NCBI GenBank assembly: GCA_030272155.1
Contig: CP126197.1
Location: forward strand, 1,488,001-1,552,000
DNA length: 64,000 nucleotides
Reading direction: 5' to 3'
Origin: Tetradesmus obliquus
Taxonomy: Eukaryota > Chlorophyta > Chlorophyceae > Sphaeropleales > Scenedesmaceae
A program made the translations under genes and the position numbers. Shown here piece after piece: positions 37,166-49,226 of this stretch (positions are counted from its first letter, which is position 1; each line of letters starts with the position of its first letter). A model generated the notes under the pieces. That model was given only the letters and a program-made list of their open reading frames with translations. It ran no database searches and was not told the origin of the DNA.

Positions 37166-37919
37166 ACCAAAGCTGCCTCACACCAAAGGGTTCGGACAGA
37201 TGTCAGGCCACCTTTGTCCCGCAGCAGCACACCTGAACAACACAATGCACCTCCATGCCTGTCTTCCGTGCCAGATGCGAGTGGCGGAGCCACGGGTAAC
37301 TGCTAGTTGCTCGAGTGTCGGAACATCGCCTTCTTCAGCTCACTCTGGTGAGCTGCAGCACGTCAGCAGGTTGTCCACGGTATAAGGAGTTGCAGTAAAG
37401 GGTGCAACATGCATGCAGGTCAAACATTACAAGCACAATGCGACATACGTTGCAGTAGCAGCACGATGTAACATAATGCACACTTTAATCAGATGGGGTG
37501 TGGCACAGCTGCTCTGTTTTTAGCAAGTGCTGAGATCTTTGTGAGGCACTCAGCAAACCAAACGCTTGATAAGACTGTCGAGCCCCTGTACCAGTGCCTG
37601 CATACGTCATGTAAATGTTTGTTACCTTGGACTGCACATCACTTGCTTAACAACATATCCCGGTCAGCAACCCTCCCATCCTCGCCCGCCCAAACCGCCG
37701 ACACCCAAGACCCGTGTCAACCCCAGCCGTCGCCGCTGCGTAAACAAAGAAAGACCAAAGCAGCCGCCACCAATGTAGCGCGCCAAACCACCCTGCGCTG
37801 CAGCCACACGCACCGGAAATGCCACAGCCGCAACAGCACCAGCACATACACATGCTGCCACCAACACTGTGCATTCCTGCAGTGCGCCGCATCTCCTGCC
37901 TCGCCTGCTGCTGCTGCAT

Positions 37920-38099
37920 CTACTTCTTCTTGCCTCCACCCTTGCCCTCCTTGAGCTTGATGACCTCTCCCTCGTAGCGGATGCCCTTGCCCTTGTATGG
38001 CTCAGGGGCCCGCTGGCGCCTGATGTCTGCGCAGTACGCGCCCAGCGCCACCTTGTCTGCACCGCCGATGATGAGGACGGTGTTCTTCTCCACCTGGAT

Positions 38100-38166
<67 letters not shown>

Positions 38167-40023
38167 GTCTGTGTTTAGCACAAGCTTTTTGAACCAGCCA
38201 GCACAACATGGCACTCACCCTTTACAACATGGCACCACTGCAGGCAAGCAGTCGTTGGCTGCACACACAGCTGCCGCACCCGCAACAGACTCAGCAGCAA
38301 GCACGCACACATGCATGCCGCCAGGCAGCAGCCGCCAGTCGAACCAGGCAGCCAGGCAAGCAAGCAACCGAACATGTAGCTGCCACGCTCTCATCCACCA
38401 CAGCACCTAGCCAGCCAGCCAGCCAGCCGATCACGCAGGGTCTCGCTGCCCGCCAGCTGATGTGTGATGCCGTCTGGGATACACTGCAAAGCATGGCATG
38501 ACCAATTGCAGACACGCAACCTCCACACCATCCATACAGCCTCACAGCACAACGCCGCACCTTGACTGTGATGCCTTCTGGGATGGCCAGCACGCGTGGC
38601 TTGCTGTAGCCCACGTTGAGTGTGAGCTCCTTGCCTGCCACACTGGCCCTGTAACCAGTGCCCACCATCTCCATGCGCTTCTCAAAGCCGGCAGACACAC
38701 CCACCACCATGTTGTTGGCCAGCGTCCTGCAGGTGTCATGAAGCAAAACAAAGAGCAGCAGCAGCAGCAGCAAACGATGAGAGGGAGGACGGCCAGCCAG
38801 CAGTTCCACCGGTGCAAAACCGAGATGGTCCTCGCCGACAATGACAGCCTGCCGCTGGACAGGTGCCGCTGGCAGCACGTTGGCACGCCTGCAAGCGCCA
38901 CAGCCGCACACGTGCTGCGCCCACAATCCCTCAGCACGCAGTGTCATGTGCTATCTCCCGCTCATGGGCACACAATTCAGGCAGGTGCCTCCATGCTAGC
39001 CCTGGCCCTGGTCCTGCAGCAGCTGGCTGCGCAATCCTTGCTGACTGCTGCCAAGGCCGTACACAGCACCTCACTCAATGCTGCGGCCTCCTGTAAGCAC
39101 TGCAAGCACCAATATGTTGAGCACCTCTACACGGCTGCTGCAATGGCTGTGCGTGGCATTGCACGTCATCACACAGCTACCCAGCAAGCAGAGCTGGCAC
39201 TGACACTGCAGCCATCCTCTGCAGGGTGCGCCCTGCATCCCCTGCACACTGCATCCTCTGGCTGCCTGTGGTGGCTGCACCTCAGGCACAGCACCCAGCC
39301 GACATGCACCGCCAGCGACACCCCATCATGCAGTGCTGCTGCTGCTGCCGCCGCCGCGTGCGCCTGGCTGCTGCTGCTGCCGCCGCCGCGTGGGCCTGGC
39401 TGCTGCTGCTGCTTCTACTGCTGCTGCTGCGATGCCACTGCACATAAGAAGTGCTGCAGCTGCACAGCCTGATCAACATCCGCTGCTGCAACAGCACGTT
39501 GCTGCTGATGCTGCTACTCCAGGGGTCTGTTGTGTCTCTCACCTGGACAGGCCGTGCATTGCTGACCCCCGCTTTGTCTGCTCTGTGCGTGCGACAAGAA
39601 TTTTGCCCTCCTTCTACAAAGGCCAAAGCAGTACGCGCAGTGCAACACAGCAGCAGCAAAAACTTGAGGAGGCTGTACAAGCAGGTGCCTGCATGTCCTG
39701 CGCTGTTCCTGCGAAGCTGTCAGCTTGAGTAGCCGTGATGTCAAGGCATGAACGGTTCGTCCGCTGCAACACTGTCAGCTGACAGCTCAGGCTGCCATGT
39801 CACATTTCAGCACGCAGACTCACTGTCTGCGTGCCCCAGTCAATCGCTAGATGCGAGAGTGCAACCTATAACATTTCATCAGTGTATTGCTGAGCCAACA
39901 CTGCTGTTGTGCTTCACCACTGCTCTGGCTCCTGCTAACGCTCCAGCAGCTGCTGCTGTTGCTGCTCACCTCTACAAGTGAGACCTCTGGCACGAAGGTC
40001 CACTGAAGCTCGCCCTTGGGACC
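37920..40023 (-). pseudogene. 5'-truncated copy of plastid-type ribosomal protein L6
   Basis: Holds copies of L6 exons 2 to 5 (40023-39970, 39613-39543, 38726-38561, 38093-37920), all intact at splice sites. Exon 1, with the start codon, transit peptide and first L6 residues, is missing because the duplication breakpoint lies in intron 1. Upstream on the sense strand is the right-hand helicase relic instead. It should not make a normal L6 unless a new promoter and start are used. Confidence 0.8.
38104..38166. repeat. (CAG)n tract before the last L6 exon, left copy
   Basis: About 21 uninterrupted CAG units; on the sense (minus) strand a CTG tract ending some 8-10 bases before the acceptor of exon 5. 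The identical tract in the right copy is at 42329-42391. Confidence 0.9.
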
Positions 40024-40245
40024 CTGCATAACACCATGATGCAATTGAGCTGCTGCTCAAGCGTCGATCGGCCCTGAGTGCGCTGCCATTGAGGCCTGAG
40101 GCTGTGGCCAAGCTGTCGGAAGGCTGTGCAGTGTCCTGGCTGCTGCTACTCGGTATGCTACTGCAACAGTTCCTTGCCAGCATGCTCTCTGCACCGCAGC
40201 CTGTGCAGTCTGCCTACCAGAACCAAGCCCACATGCGCTGCTGTA

Positions 40246-41070
40246 GGCGAGGATTACATACGCCTGCCTGATGAGGTCGTGTGTGGCGGAGGGCAGCAAG
40301 AGGGCACTTTGCAGGAATTGATAGATGCTGTGTATGGGGTAATTGACAGCCAAAGCGGTGATGCTGCACGACAGCAGTACATTGTGGAGCGTGCGATCCT
40401 TACGCCTCTGAATGATGATGTTGATGCAGTGAATGATCTGATGACAGCAAGGATGTGTGCACCCCGGCCTGACGGTGTTCAGGTTGAGAGCCGTGTGTAC
40501 AGCACAGCTGACTCAGTGGTGCGCGGTGAGCAACAAGGTCACCTGTATCCATCAGAGTTTTTGAACACTCTGCGCATGTCTGGCTTGCCGCCACACAAGC
40601 TGCGCTTGCACGTTGGGTGCCCTATCATTCTGCTGCGCAACATGTCTGCAGGATTGGCGAATGGCACACGCATGGTGGTCACGAAACTCATGGACAACTT
40701 CATCCAGGCAAAGGTGGCCACAGGCCCTGTAAAGGGCCGAGTGGTGTGGCTGCCATGCCTGAACCTGCAGCCCTCTGATGCACAGGCTATGCCTTTTGAT
40801 ATGTGCAGGCGCCAGTTTCCAGTGCGCGTTGCATATGCCATGACAATCAACAAGGCGCAGGGGCAGACCCTCAAGGCAGCAGGTGTGTACCTGCCTCGCC
40901 CTGTGTTCTCGCATGGTCAGTTGTATGTTGCCTTCTCGCGGGTTGGCATCTGGAGTGCCCTCAAGGTGTTGGTGGTTGGGGGCTTCCGTGCAGCTACTGC
41001 GGCTATTGCAGCTGGTGTGTACACTAAGAATGTTGTGTATCGTGAGGTGTTCCAGGGCATCGGGGTTTGA
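40246..41070 (+). pseudogene. Helitron-type helicase C-terminal relic, copy 2
   Basis: Appears identical in sequence to the relic at 36021-36845. It lacks even the short upstream exons found before copy 1, because the duplication starts at 35938. It keeps helicase motifs V and VI only. Confidence 0.8.
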
Positions 41071-42144
41071 GCTTCACACTCGGCACTGGAACAGTGTGCT
41101 TGAGGAACTCGGCCCTGGAGCTCTGGCATGTATATATAATCTATCATGCTGCAGCTGCAGTGGTTGCGGTAGCTGCAAATGTCACATGCTGCAACAAGCC
41201 GCTGGCCACGTTTTGCTTATGTAACACACCAACTGTAGCTGGTGTGTAGACGCAAGATGTTGTGTAACATGAGGTGTTCCAGGACGTTGGGGTATGAGCA
41301 CCACACTTGGCACTGGAGCAGTGTGCCTAAGATACTCAATAGATGCCGCTCTGGCATAAGTGACTATGCTATATGCGTGCAGCTGCAGTTACCAAAGCTG
41401 CCTCACACCAAAGGGTTCGGACAGATGTCAGGCCACCTTTGTCCCGCAGCAGCACACCTGAACAACACAATGCACCTCCATGCCTGTCTTCCGTGCCAGA
41501 TGCGAGTGGCGGAGCCACGGGTAACTGCTAGTTGCTCGAGTGTCGGAACATCGCCTTCTTCAGCTCACTCTGGTGAGCTGCAGCACGTCAGCAGGTTGTC
41601 CACGGTATAAGGAGTTGCAGTAAAGGGTGCAACATGCATGCAGGTCAAACATTACAAGCACAATGCGACATACGTTGCAGTAGCAGCACGATGTAACATA
41701 ATGCACACTTTAATCAGATGGGGTGTGGCACAGCTGCTCTGTTTTTAGCAAGTGCTGAGATCTTTGTGAGGCACTCAGCAAACCAAACGCTTGATAAGAC
41801 TGTCGAGCCCCTGTACCAGTGCCTGCATACGTCATGTAAATGTTTGTTACCTTGGACTGCACATCACTTGCTTAACAACATATCCCGGTCAGCAACCCTC
41901 CCATCCTCGCCCGCCCAAACCGCCGACACCCAAGACCCGTGTCAACCCCAGCCGTCGCCGCTGCGTAAACAAAGAAAGACCAAAGCAGCCGCCACCAATG
42001 TAGCGCGCCAAACCACCCTGCGCTGCAGCCACACGCACCGGAAATGCCACAGCCGCAACAGCACCAGCACATACACATGCTGCCACCAACACTGTGCATT
42101 CCTGCAGTGCGCCGCATCTCCTGCCTCGCCTGCTGCTGCTGCAT

Positions 42145-42324
42145 CTACTTCTTCTTGCCTCCACCCTTGCCCTCCTTGAGCTTGATGACCTCTCCCTCGT
42201 AGCGGATGCCCTTGCCCTTGTATGGCTCAGGGGCCCGCTGGCGCCTGATGTCTGCGCAGTACGCGCCCAGCGCCACCTTGTCTGCACCGCCGATGATGAG
42301 GACGGTGTTCTTCTCCACCTGGAT

Positions 42325-42391
<67 letters not shown>

Positions 42392-44609
42392 GTCTGTGTT
42401 TAGCACAAGCTTTTTGAACCAGCCAGCACAACATGGCACTCACCCTTTACAACATGGCACCACTGCAGGCAAGCAGTCGTTGGCTGCACACACAGCTGCC
42501 GCACCCGCAACAGACTCAGCAGCAAGCACGCACACATGCATGCCGCCAGGCAGCAGCCGCCAGTCGAACCAGGCAGCCAGGCAAGCAAGCAACCGAACAT
42601 GTAGCTGCCACGCTCTCATCCACCACAGCACCTAGCCAGCCAGCCAGCCAGCCGATCACGCAGGGTCTCGCTGCCCGCCAGCTGATGTGTGATGCCGTCT
42701 GGGATACACTGCAAAGCATGGCATGACCAATTGCAGACACGCAACCTCCACACCATCCATACAGCCTCACAGCACAACGCCGCACCTTGACTGTGATGCC
42801 TTCTGGGATGGCCAGCACGCGTGGCTTGCTGTAGCCCACGTTGAGTGTGAGCTCCTTGCCTGCCACACTGGCCCTGTAACCAGTGCCCACCATCTCCATG
42901 CGCTTCTCAAAGCCGGCAGACACACCCACCACCATGTTGTTGGCCAGCGTCCTGCAGGTGTCATGAAGCAAAACAAAGAGCAGCAGCAGCAGCAGCAAAC
43001 GATGAGAGGGAGGACGGCCAGCCAGCAGTTCCACCGGTGCAAAACCGAGATGGTCCTCGCCGACAATGACAGCCTGCCGCTGGACAGGTGCCGCTGGCAG
43101 CACGTTGGCACGCCTGCAAGCGCCACAGCCGCACACGTGCTGCGCCCACAATCCCTCAGCACGCAGTGTCATGTGCTATCTCCCGCTCATGGGCACACAA
43201 TTCAGGCAGGTGCCTCCATGCTAGCCCTGGCCCTGGTCCTGCAGCAGCTGGCTGCGCAATCCTTGCTGACTGCTGCCAAGGCCGTACACAGCACCTCACT
43301 CAATGCTGCGGCCTCCTGTAAGCACTGCAAGCACCAATATGTTGAGCACCTCTACACGGCTGCTGCAATGGCTGTGCGTGGCATTGCACGTCATCACACA
43401 GCTACCCAGCAAGCAGAGCTGGCACTGACACTGCAGCCATCCTCTGCAGGGTGCGCCCTGCATCCCCTGCACACTGCATCCTCTGGCTGCCTGTGGTGGC
43501 TGCACCTCAGGCACAGCACCCAGCCGACATGCACCGCCAGCGACACCCCATCATGCAGTGCTGCTGCTGCTGCCGCCGCCGCGTGCGCCTGGCTGCTGCT
43601 GCTGCCGCCGCCGCGTGGGCCTGGCTGCTGCTGCTGCTTCTACTGCTGCTGCTGCGATGCCACTGCACATAAGAAGTGCTGCAGCTGCACAGCCTGATCA
43701 ACATCCGCTGCTGCAACAGCACGTTGCTGCTGATGCTGCTACTCCAGGGGTCTGTTGTGTCTCTCACCTGGACAGGCCGTGCATTGCTGACCCCCGCTTT
43801 GTCTGCTCTGTGCGTGCGACAAGAATTTTGCCCTCCTTCTACAAAGGCCAAAGCAGTACGCGCAGTGCAACACAGCAGCAGCAAAAACTTGAGGAGGCTG
43901 TACAAGCAGGTGCCTGCATGTCCTGCGCTGTTCCTGCGAAGCTGTCAGCTTGAGTAGCCGTGATGTCAAGGCATGAACGGTTCGTCCGCTGCAACACTGT
44001 CAGCTGACAGCTCAGGCTGCCATGTCACATTTCAGCACGCAGACTCACTGTCTGCGTGCCCCAGTCAATCGCTAGATGCGAGAGTGCAACCTATAACATT
44101 TCATCAGTGTATTGCTGAGCCAACACTGCTGTTGTGCTTCACCACTGCTCTGGCTCCTGCTAACGCTCCAGCAGCTGCTGCTGTTGCTGCTCACCTCTAC
44201 AAGTGAGACCTCTGGCACGAAGGTCCACTGAAGCTCGCCCTTGGGACCCTGCATAACACCATGATGCAATTGAGCTGCTGCTCAAGCGTCGATCGGCCCT
44301 GAGTGCGCTGCCATTGAGGCCTGAGGCTGTGGCCAAGCTGTCGGAAGGCTGTGCAGTGTCCTGGCTGCTGCTACTCAGCACGCCCGCCCGGTATTGGAAC
44401 TATACCAGTTTCTGATGCAAGAACATTGCAGTCTTCATTTGACTGACCTTCACTTTCAAGTTCTGGCCCTTGAGGTCGATAGTGACGCCCTTAGGGATGG
44501 CCACTGGCTTCATGCCAATGCGGGACTCCTTGCATACTACATTGAGGCTAGTTCTGCTGGCTGGCTGCACGCGCTGCCCTGTGAACGCCCTGCTGCGCAG
44601 GCCCTGCAT
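42145..44609 (-). CDS. PRPL6: Plastid-type 50S ribosomal protein L6 (uL6)
   Basis: Five exons, 44609-44448, 44248-44195, 43838-43768, 42951-42786 and 42318-42145, join in phase to 208 aa. The ATG opens a Ser/Arg-rich presequence of about 26 residues, fitting a plastid transit peptide. Mature L6 then starts [15 protein letters not shown]. Other uL6 landmarks follow: [47 protein letters not shown] and [13 protein letters not shown], ending in a Lys tail before TAG. L6 sits near the sarcin-ricin loop and the factor-binding site of the large subunit. The bacterial type in a nuclear gene with a presequence points to the plastid ribosome. Intron 4 ends in about 21 CTG units before the acceptor. A TGTAA at about 41650 may be the polyadenylation signal. 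This is the only copy with exon 1. Confidence 0.92.
42329..42391. repeat. (CAG)n tract in L6 intron 4
   Basis: About 21 CAG units on the plus strand, a pure CTG tract on the sense strand, placed where the polypyrimidine tract of the exon 5 acceptor should be. Confidence 0.9.
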
Positions 44610-45538
44610 CTTTGCTGCTCGTTTCTACAAGGCGAGCAACTGGGACGGACTGCAGATGCAGAAAAAAAGGCAGATTCAAAGGAATAATATTCTGCAACCA
44701 AGTCACGCGAGTTGACTACCTCGGGGCAAATGTGGCTACGGGTCACTGGTGGCTGGCTGCGCTTTAGTCGCGGTTCTACACAAAGCACAGGCGGACGCCG
44801 CAAAATTGTAAATCGTAACGATAACAAACATGGAAGCTTTCGGCAGTGCATAGGCTGCTGGTGGCAAACACGCTCCACTACCACTCTCGGAGGTGCACGA
44901 CAGGCAGGCTTACTAGGCATGGGCTCTGGCTGGCTCAAATTCCTCAGCAGGCAGCTTCATTTCAGCATGCAGAGACTGACATGTAAATCTAAGTATCTTG
45001 GTCAACCTTCGAATATCCCTGGTGAAAGCACAGCTGCAGAGCTAGCTTGCCAACAAGGCAGAGAGCAGCGCCACACTGCCAGTGCACTGGGGCCCAATGT
45101 TTTGACCTGGTATGTGGCCCATCGTGCACAGTACGCTTCAAGGCGCAAAAGACAGGACTGTGCTTTACAAGCTTCACACAAACACAACAAAACAAGAACT
45201 ACACAAGCTATGATTTTGCTGGCGTTTCGCTCACAATCATTCCGCTCTATGCAGCTGCTGCGGCAGTTCCTCGCGTGTGCGCTCAACAAGCGGTTTTCAC
45301 TCTCATTTGATTAAGCTCAGATGATGGACTGTTATCGTTACAACGTACTAAACATTGCTTGGACAGGCAGACCGCACAGCCAGTCACTAGGTTGGGGCAG
45401 AGGTGCAGTGTCATCTGCAACCAGGGTTTGGTGCCCTGTGTATGGCACAGCTAACCATCAGAGCGGGATGCCTTCCGCTGCACAACAAAAGTATTTCGCG
45501 ACATTTCGTCCTAGGACACTTCGGTCACGCGCCAAAAA
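44610..45538. promoter_or_regulatory. Divergent intergenic region between L6 and RAD51C
   Basis: About 930 bp separate the L6 start (minus) from the RAD51C start (plus), so promoters of both genes should lie here. I could not identify a specific element; the region is less repetitive than its surroundings. Confidence 0.45.
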
Positions 45539-46187
45539 ATGCGGAACACCGTTCCAAGCCTGTGCGTGGTGGCCTTGCCGTTGCCTCCTTACTTGCGACA
45601 TGCCTTGTTGGCTGCTGGGTTGAGTAGCGTCTCCGATGTCCGTAGCATCACGCAGCAGGAGCTCATGCAAGGCAAGTACAGCAACTGCTGTGCTGCTGCA
45701 CACTGTACTGCATGTGCTTGCTGTTGATTTCCTCAACTGAGCCCGGCAAGACAGGGGAAAGCAATGGCACTGACTTTCGACGTTGGTACTGCAGTCACTG
45801 GGCTTGCTCCTGATGACGCAGCTGAGGTCTTGCGGTTGGCAGCGCAGCAGGCAGCACCAGGCTGGAGGTTGGCAGGTGTGGCCTGGTGCATCTTACAGAT
45901 GAACTGTCATGCTTGGCTTGGATCCACGATGCACTAGAGTGTGGACGTCACTCGTGGGCTACAGCTTGCTTTGATCTTTATTCCGCACAGCAGCAGCCAG
46001 CATTGTTGCGGGTGTGCAAGGCAGAGACAACTGTACACGCAAGCAGCGCTGCTGCTTTGTTCAGCAATATTCAAGCTCTGCATTGTGCTTTGTTGTGTGT
46101 GCTGCTTGCTGCTGCCAACACCACAGGCGCTGCAAGTGCAGCAGACCTGCTAGCACAAGAAGCAGCACCAGCTGGAGCTGCTGCTTC

Positions 46188-46223
<36 letters not shown>

Positions 46224-48693
46224 CCGCCGCAGGATCAGCACAAGCTGTGCTGCATTAGATGCTCTGCTTGGCGGTGGTGGAGTGGCATGCGGCACAGTCA
46301 CAGAGTTCTGTAAGCAAGCAGCTTCTCGTGAGCATTGGCAGCAGCTTCCATGCACTGCTAAGACGTATAGCTGGCAGCACCCACAGGCACCACAGCGCAG
46401 TGTGCTGCTGCACAGCATCTGTGCATAGATGGATCTGTGTGTTCTTGTGTGTACATGCGCATGTGGCTTGCAGAAGATGCTCTTCAAAGATGCTGCCATA
46501 CTTGCTGTGTGTTTGGCTGTGCAGTTGGTGTGCCTGGAGTTGGAAAGACACAAGTGGGGTGAGCAGCTGAACGTATAAGCAGCAAGAGCAGGCATAGCGG
46601 GACGCACGCAGCTAGCTAAAAACTGCAGTATGGAACGCTGCCATATGCATGTTTGACTTGAATGCTTGTTGCCTGCATCCACATGAGCAAATCTGGCAAC
46701 TCTGCCAAGAGCAGCATCCGCGACTGTGCCCAAAACAACCAGCTTGGCAGCTGAATTTCCATCACTGTCAGTTCAGGTGGCAGTTGCCGAGTCCTCAGGG
46801 CTGCTGCTGCTGCTGCTGCTGCTGCGCTGCTGCTGCTGGTGGTGGCCTACAGGATGCAGCTGGTGGTAAATGTGCAGCTCCCACCATCACTTGGGGGACT
46901 GTCTTCACAGGCCATGTACATTGGTGAGCTGCCAAGCACTTGTAGCACACCAGCACTGCAGGCCTTGACATACGGCGAGCGCAGGCACCAGCCTAACAGT
47001 GTCAAAGATAGTACAGCACAGTGCAGCGCACCGGTACACAGCCTGCTGCTGGCACAACAGCTCGTGAGGAGTCAATGCTGCTGCAACAAGCAGCAGTAAT
47101 GCCATTAGTGCTGCTGCTAGTCGTGCTGTTGCTGCTGCTGGTGCTCTTGTGCCTGCCGCAGACACCGAAGGTTCTTTCATGACGGACCGGCTGATTGACA
47201 TGGCCATAGCAGCAGTCCAACGAGTACAGCAGCAACAGCAGAAACCGCCAGCAGCTGCGGAGCAGCAGGTGGGCGTTCCTTGATTGCAATCTCGCCACCA
47301 ACACATCTACCTCTGGATTTACCAGCGTTTAGCCGCTGATGCATAGCTGCATGTGGCCCGATTCAGTGAGGGTTTTAACATGGTGGACAGGAGGCTAGCA
47401 CTACAGCATGTCGTGACCAACACAGCTCTGATGCCTCTGCCCCTGCTGCTGCCACTATGTCTTCATCCTGCTGTCTCTAATATGCAGCAGCAGCAGCAGC
47501 AGCAGCAGCAGCCACCCTGCTCTGTGGAGTCGCTGCTGTCAGGCATCCTGCACTTCCGGGTGCAGCATCACATGCAGCAGCTGGCACTAGTGCGCTCACT
47601 GGACCTGCTGCTGCAGCAGCACCCACAGGTGGGCAGCAGCTACAGAAGCAGCAGCAGCAGCAGCAACAGCAGCAAGATGTCGATGTTTTGTGCAGCTGGC
47701 ATTGGTGCGGTCCCTGGACCTGCTGCTGCAGCAGCACCCACAGGTGGGCAGGCGACGCAACAGTGGAAGAGACGTGCACATGTCTGCAACGGCTGTAACA
47801 CCCTTGATTGTTCAACAGCTGAGCCGCAGCTGCTGTCACAACGCAGCCAGTACGACAGTCCAGACAGCAAGTATGCTACCCCGCCTCAAGTTAGCACCTG
47901 CAGAATCCATACTATGCTGCTATATCCTCAGAGATATACGGCCCTCAGGCACATTGCTTGCTGCGTCTCCTGCATCCGCTGCATTCTATGTGCTTGCTGC
48001 CAGGTGTCGCTGCTGGTGCTGGACAGTGCCATCTATCACTTCAGGCCGTCCCTGGGGCAGGCCATGCAAACGAGTAAATTGCACACCAACCCCTTTGCAT
48101 GAGAAGACTTTGTTGCGGAGATCTGATCTGATTAGGCGCACTGTCTGCTACATGTGCTGCTGCCAGGTGTCGCTGGTGGTGCTGGACAGTGCCACCTTCC
48201 ACTTCAGGCAGGCCTTCCCTGATGCCGGCCAGCGGGCGCGGCTGATGACAGCCATGGCGCAGCAGCTGGCTGCACTGGCTGAGCAGCACGGCGTGGCAGT
48301 GGTCATGATGAATCAGGTGGGCGAGTGTGCTTCACGTGCAATGATCATATGCCCAGATTATTCATGTATGTGCAGGGTGTGTCGTATTCACATGCATAGT
48401 CCGCATTGGCAGTTGCTGGCCTGATTTGCGTTGCGTTGCTGCCGTTTCCAACCGAGCTGCTGGCTGCGCTGCCTGCAGGTTGTCATGCGCATCGCTGACT
48501 CAGCGTCCAGCATCGCAGCAGCAGCCAAGAGCAGCAGCGGCCTGTCCTCTTCTTCAGCAGCATGGCTGGCTCCTGCGCTTGGTGAAGGGTGGGGCCAAGC
48601 AGCATCATGCAGAGTGGCGCTGTTTTGGGAGGGCAGCCAGCGCTATGCGCTTTTGAGCAAGGCAAAGGATGTGCCACTGCAGCAGCAGCAAAG

Positions 48694-48724
<31 letters not shown>

Positions 48725-48775
48725 GGGCAGCAGCTGTGTGTGCCGTACAGCGTGAGTGCCTCGGGGCTCTGCTGA
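45539..48775 (+). CDS. RAD51C: DNA repair protein RAD51C homologue
   Basis: Nine exons, 45539-45671, 45795-45875, 46127-46309, 46525-46558, 46853-46923, 47162-47268, 47488-47628, 48167-48316 and 48479-48775, join in phase to 398 aa (human RAD51C is 376). The N-terminus has the helix-hairpin-like LPPYLRHALLAAGLSSVSDV. Walker A is GVPGVGKT at 134-141, on a 34-nt exon, followed by MQLVVNVQ, AMYIDTEGSF and Walker B LVVLD (253-257). The last exon has LAPALGEGWG, as in RAD51C. This RecA-family ATPase works in RAD51 paralogue complexes in homologous recombination. Intron 1 appears to use a GC donor (CAAG/GCAAGT), since only that choice keeps the frame. Intron 7 holds copies of both its flanking exon ends. 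Poly-Gln insertions are lineage features. Confidence 0.9.
47691..47750 (+). repeat. Intronic copy of RAD51C exon 7 3' end
   Basis: Matches 47576-47635, the end of exon 7 with its CAG/GTGGGC donor, at an offset of 115 bp. The last 30 or so exon bases are nearly identical, so it is a plausible alternative donor. Confidence 0.9.
48001..48063 (+). repeat. Intronic copy of RAD51C exon 8 5' end
   Basis: Matches 48164-48226, the CAG acceptor and first codons of exon 8 (Walker B region), at an offset of 163 bp. Reading on from this copy leads to a stop at about 48100, so only the downstream copy gives the full protein. Confidence 0.9.
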
Positions 48776-49226
48776 TCAGCAGCAGCAGCAGCAGGTCGAA
48801 GCAATCGCACAATGAGCATGAGGAAAGTGGGTGCATGTGAGCCCAGTCACTATCATAGTGAGATGATCTCAGATGGTGTGAGCCACCACACGAGCACACG
48901 GTTGCTATTTCATGTTGCTGTGTTGCAGCACGAGACCAAAGCATTTTTTGAATGTGGTTTCATCGACTGCATCAAGTGGCCAACCTATTGTGACTCCAAG
49001 TGACAAATGTACCATGGCGCTGGCGTTTGGCTTTTGGATGTGCATCTGGCGGTGAGATGGTTATTGGCGAGACGTGAAGCTGCTCTGTGTGCATGCACTG
49101 CTGCATGCTTTCACGCCTTCAGTTGTCGGCTTACGAGTGCTGTGCCCTCATGGCATAATGCTGGGCCAGCATTGCTGGCAGCACGCCCGAGTACTACACA
49201 TGAAATGTAACACCATGAAGCCGTGA
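48776..49226. other. Convergent intergenic region
   Basis: Lies between the stop codons of RAD51C (plus) and the smaller coiled-coil gene (minus). A TGTAA at about 49206 could be the RAD51C polyadenylation signal. No gene is seen. Confidence 0.4.

Larger units (their letters stand above)
35938..40151. repeat. Tandem duplication, left copy (4214 bp)
   Basis: Matches 40163-44376 at a constant offset of 4225 bp; I saw no mismatch where I compared, and the CAG triplet tract has the same length in both. An 11-bp linker (40152-40162) separates the copies. The unit holds a Helitron helicase relic (plus strand) and L6 exons 2-5 (minus strand). Confidence 0.95.
40163..44376. repeat. Tandem duplication, right copy (4214 bp)
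   Basis: The second unit of the duplication. It runs continuously into L6 exon 1 on its right side. Its left edge abuts the 11-bp linker and the end of the first unit. Confidence 0.95.

Noticed and set aside
44110..44194. Read-through of L6 exon 2 giving [14 protein letters not shown], which resembles the next L6 segment
   Set aside because: A separate exon at 43838-43768 encodes the expected segment with HGLSR, has good splice sites and restores phase into exon 4. The read-through similarity is by chance.
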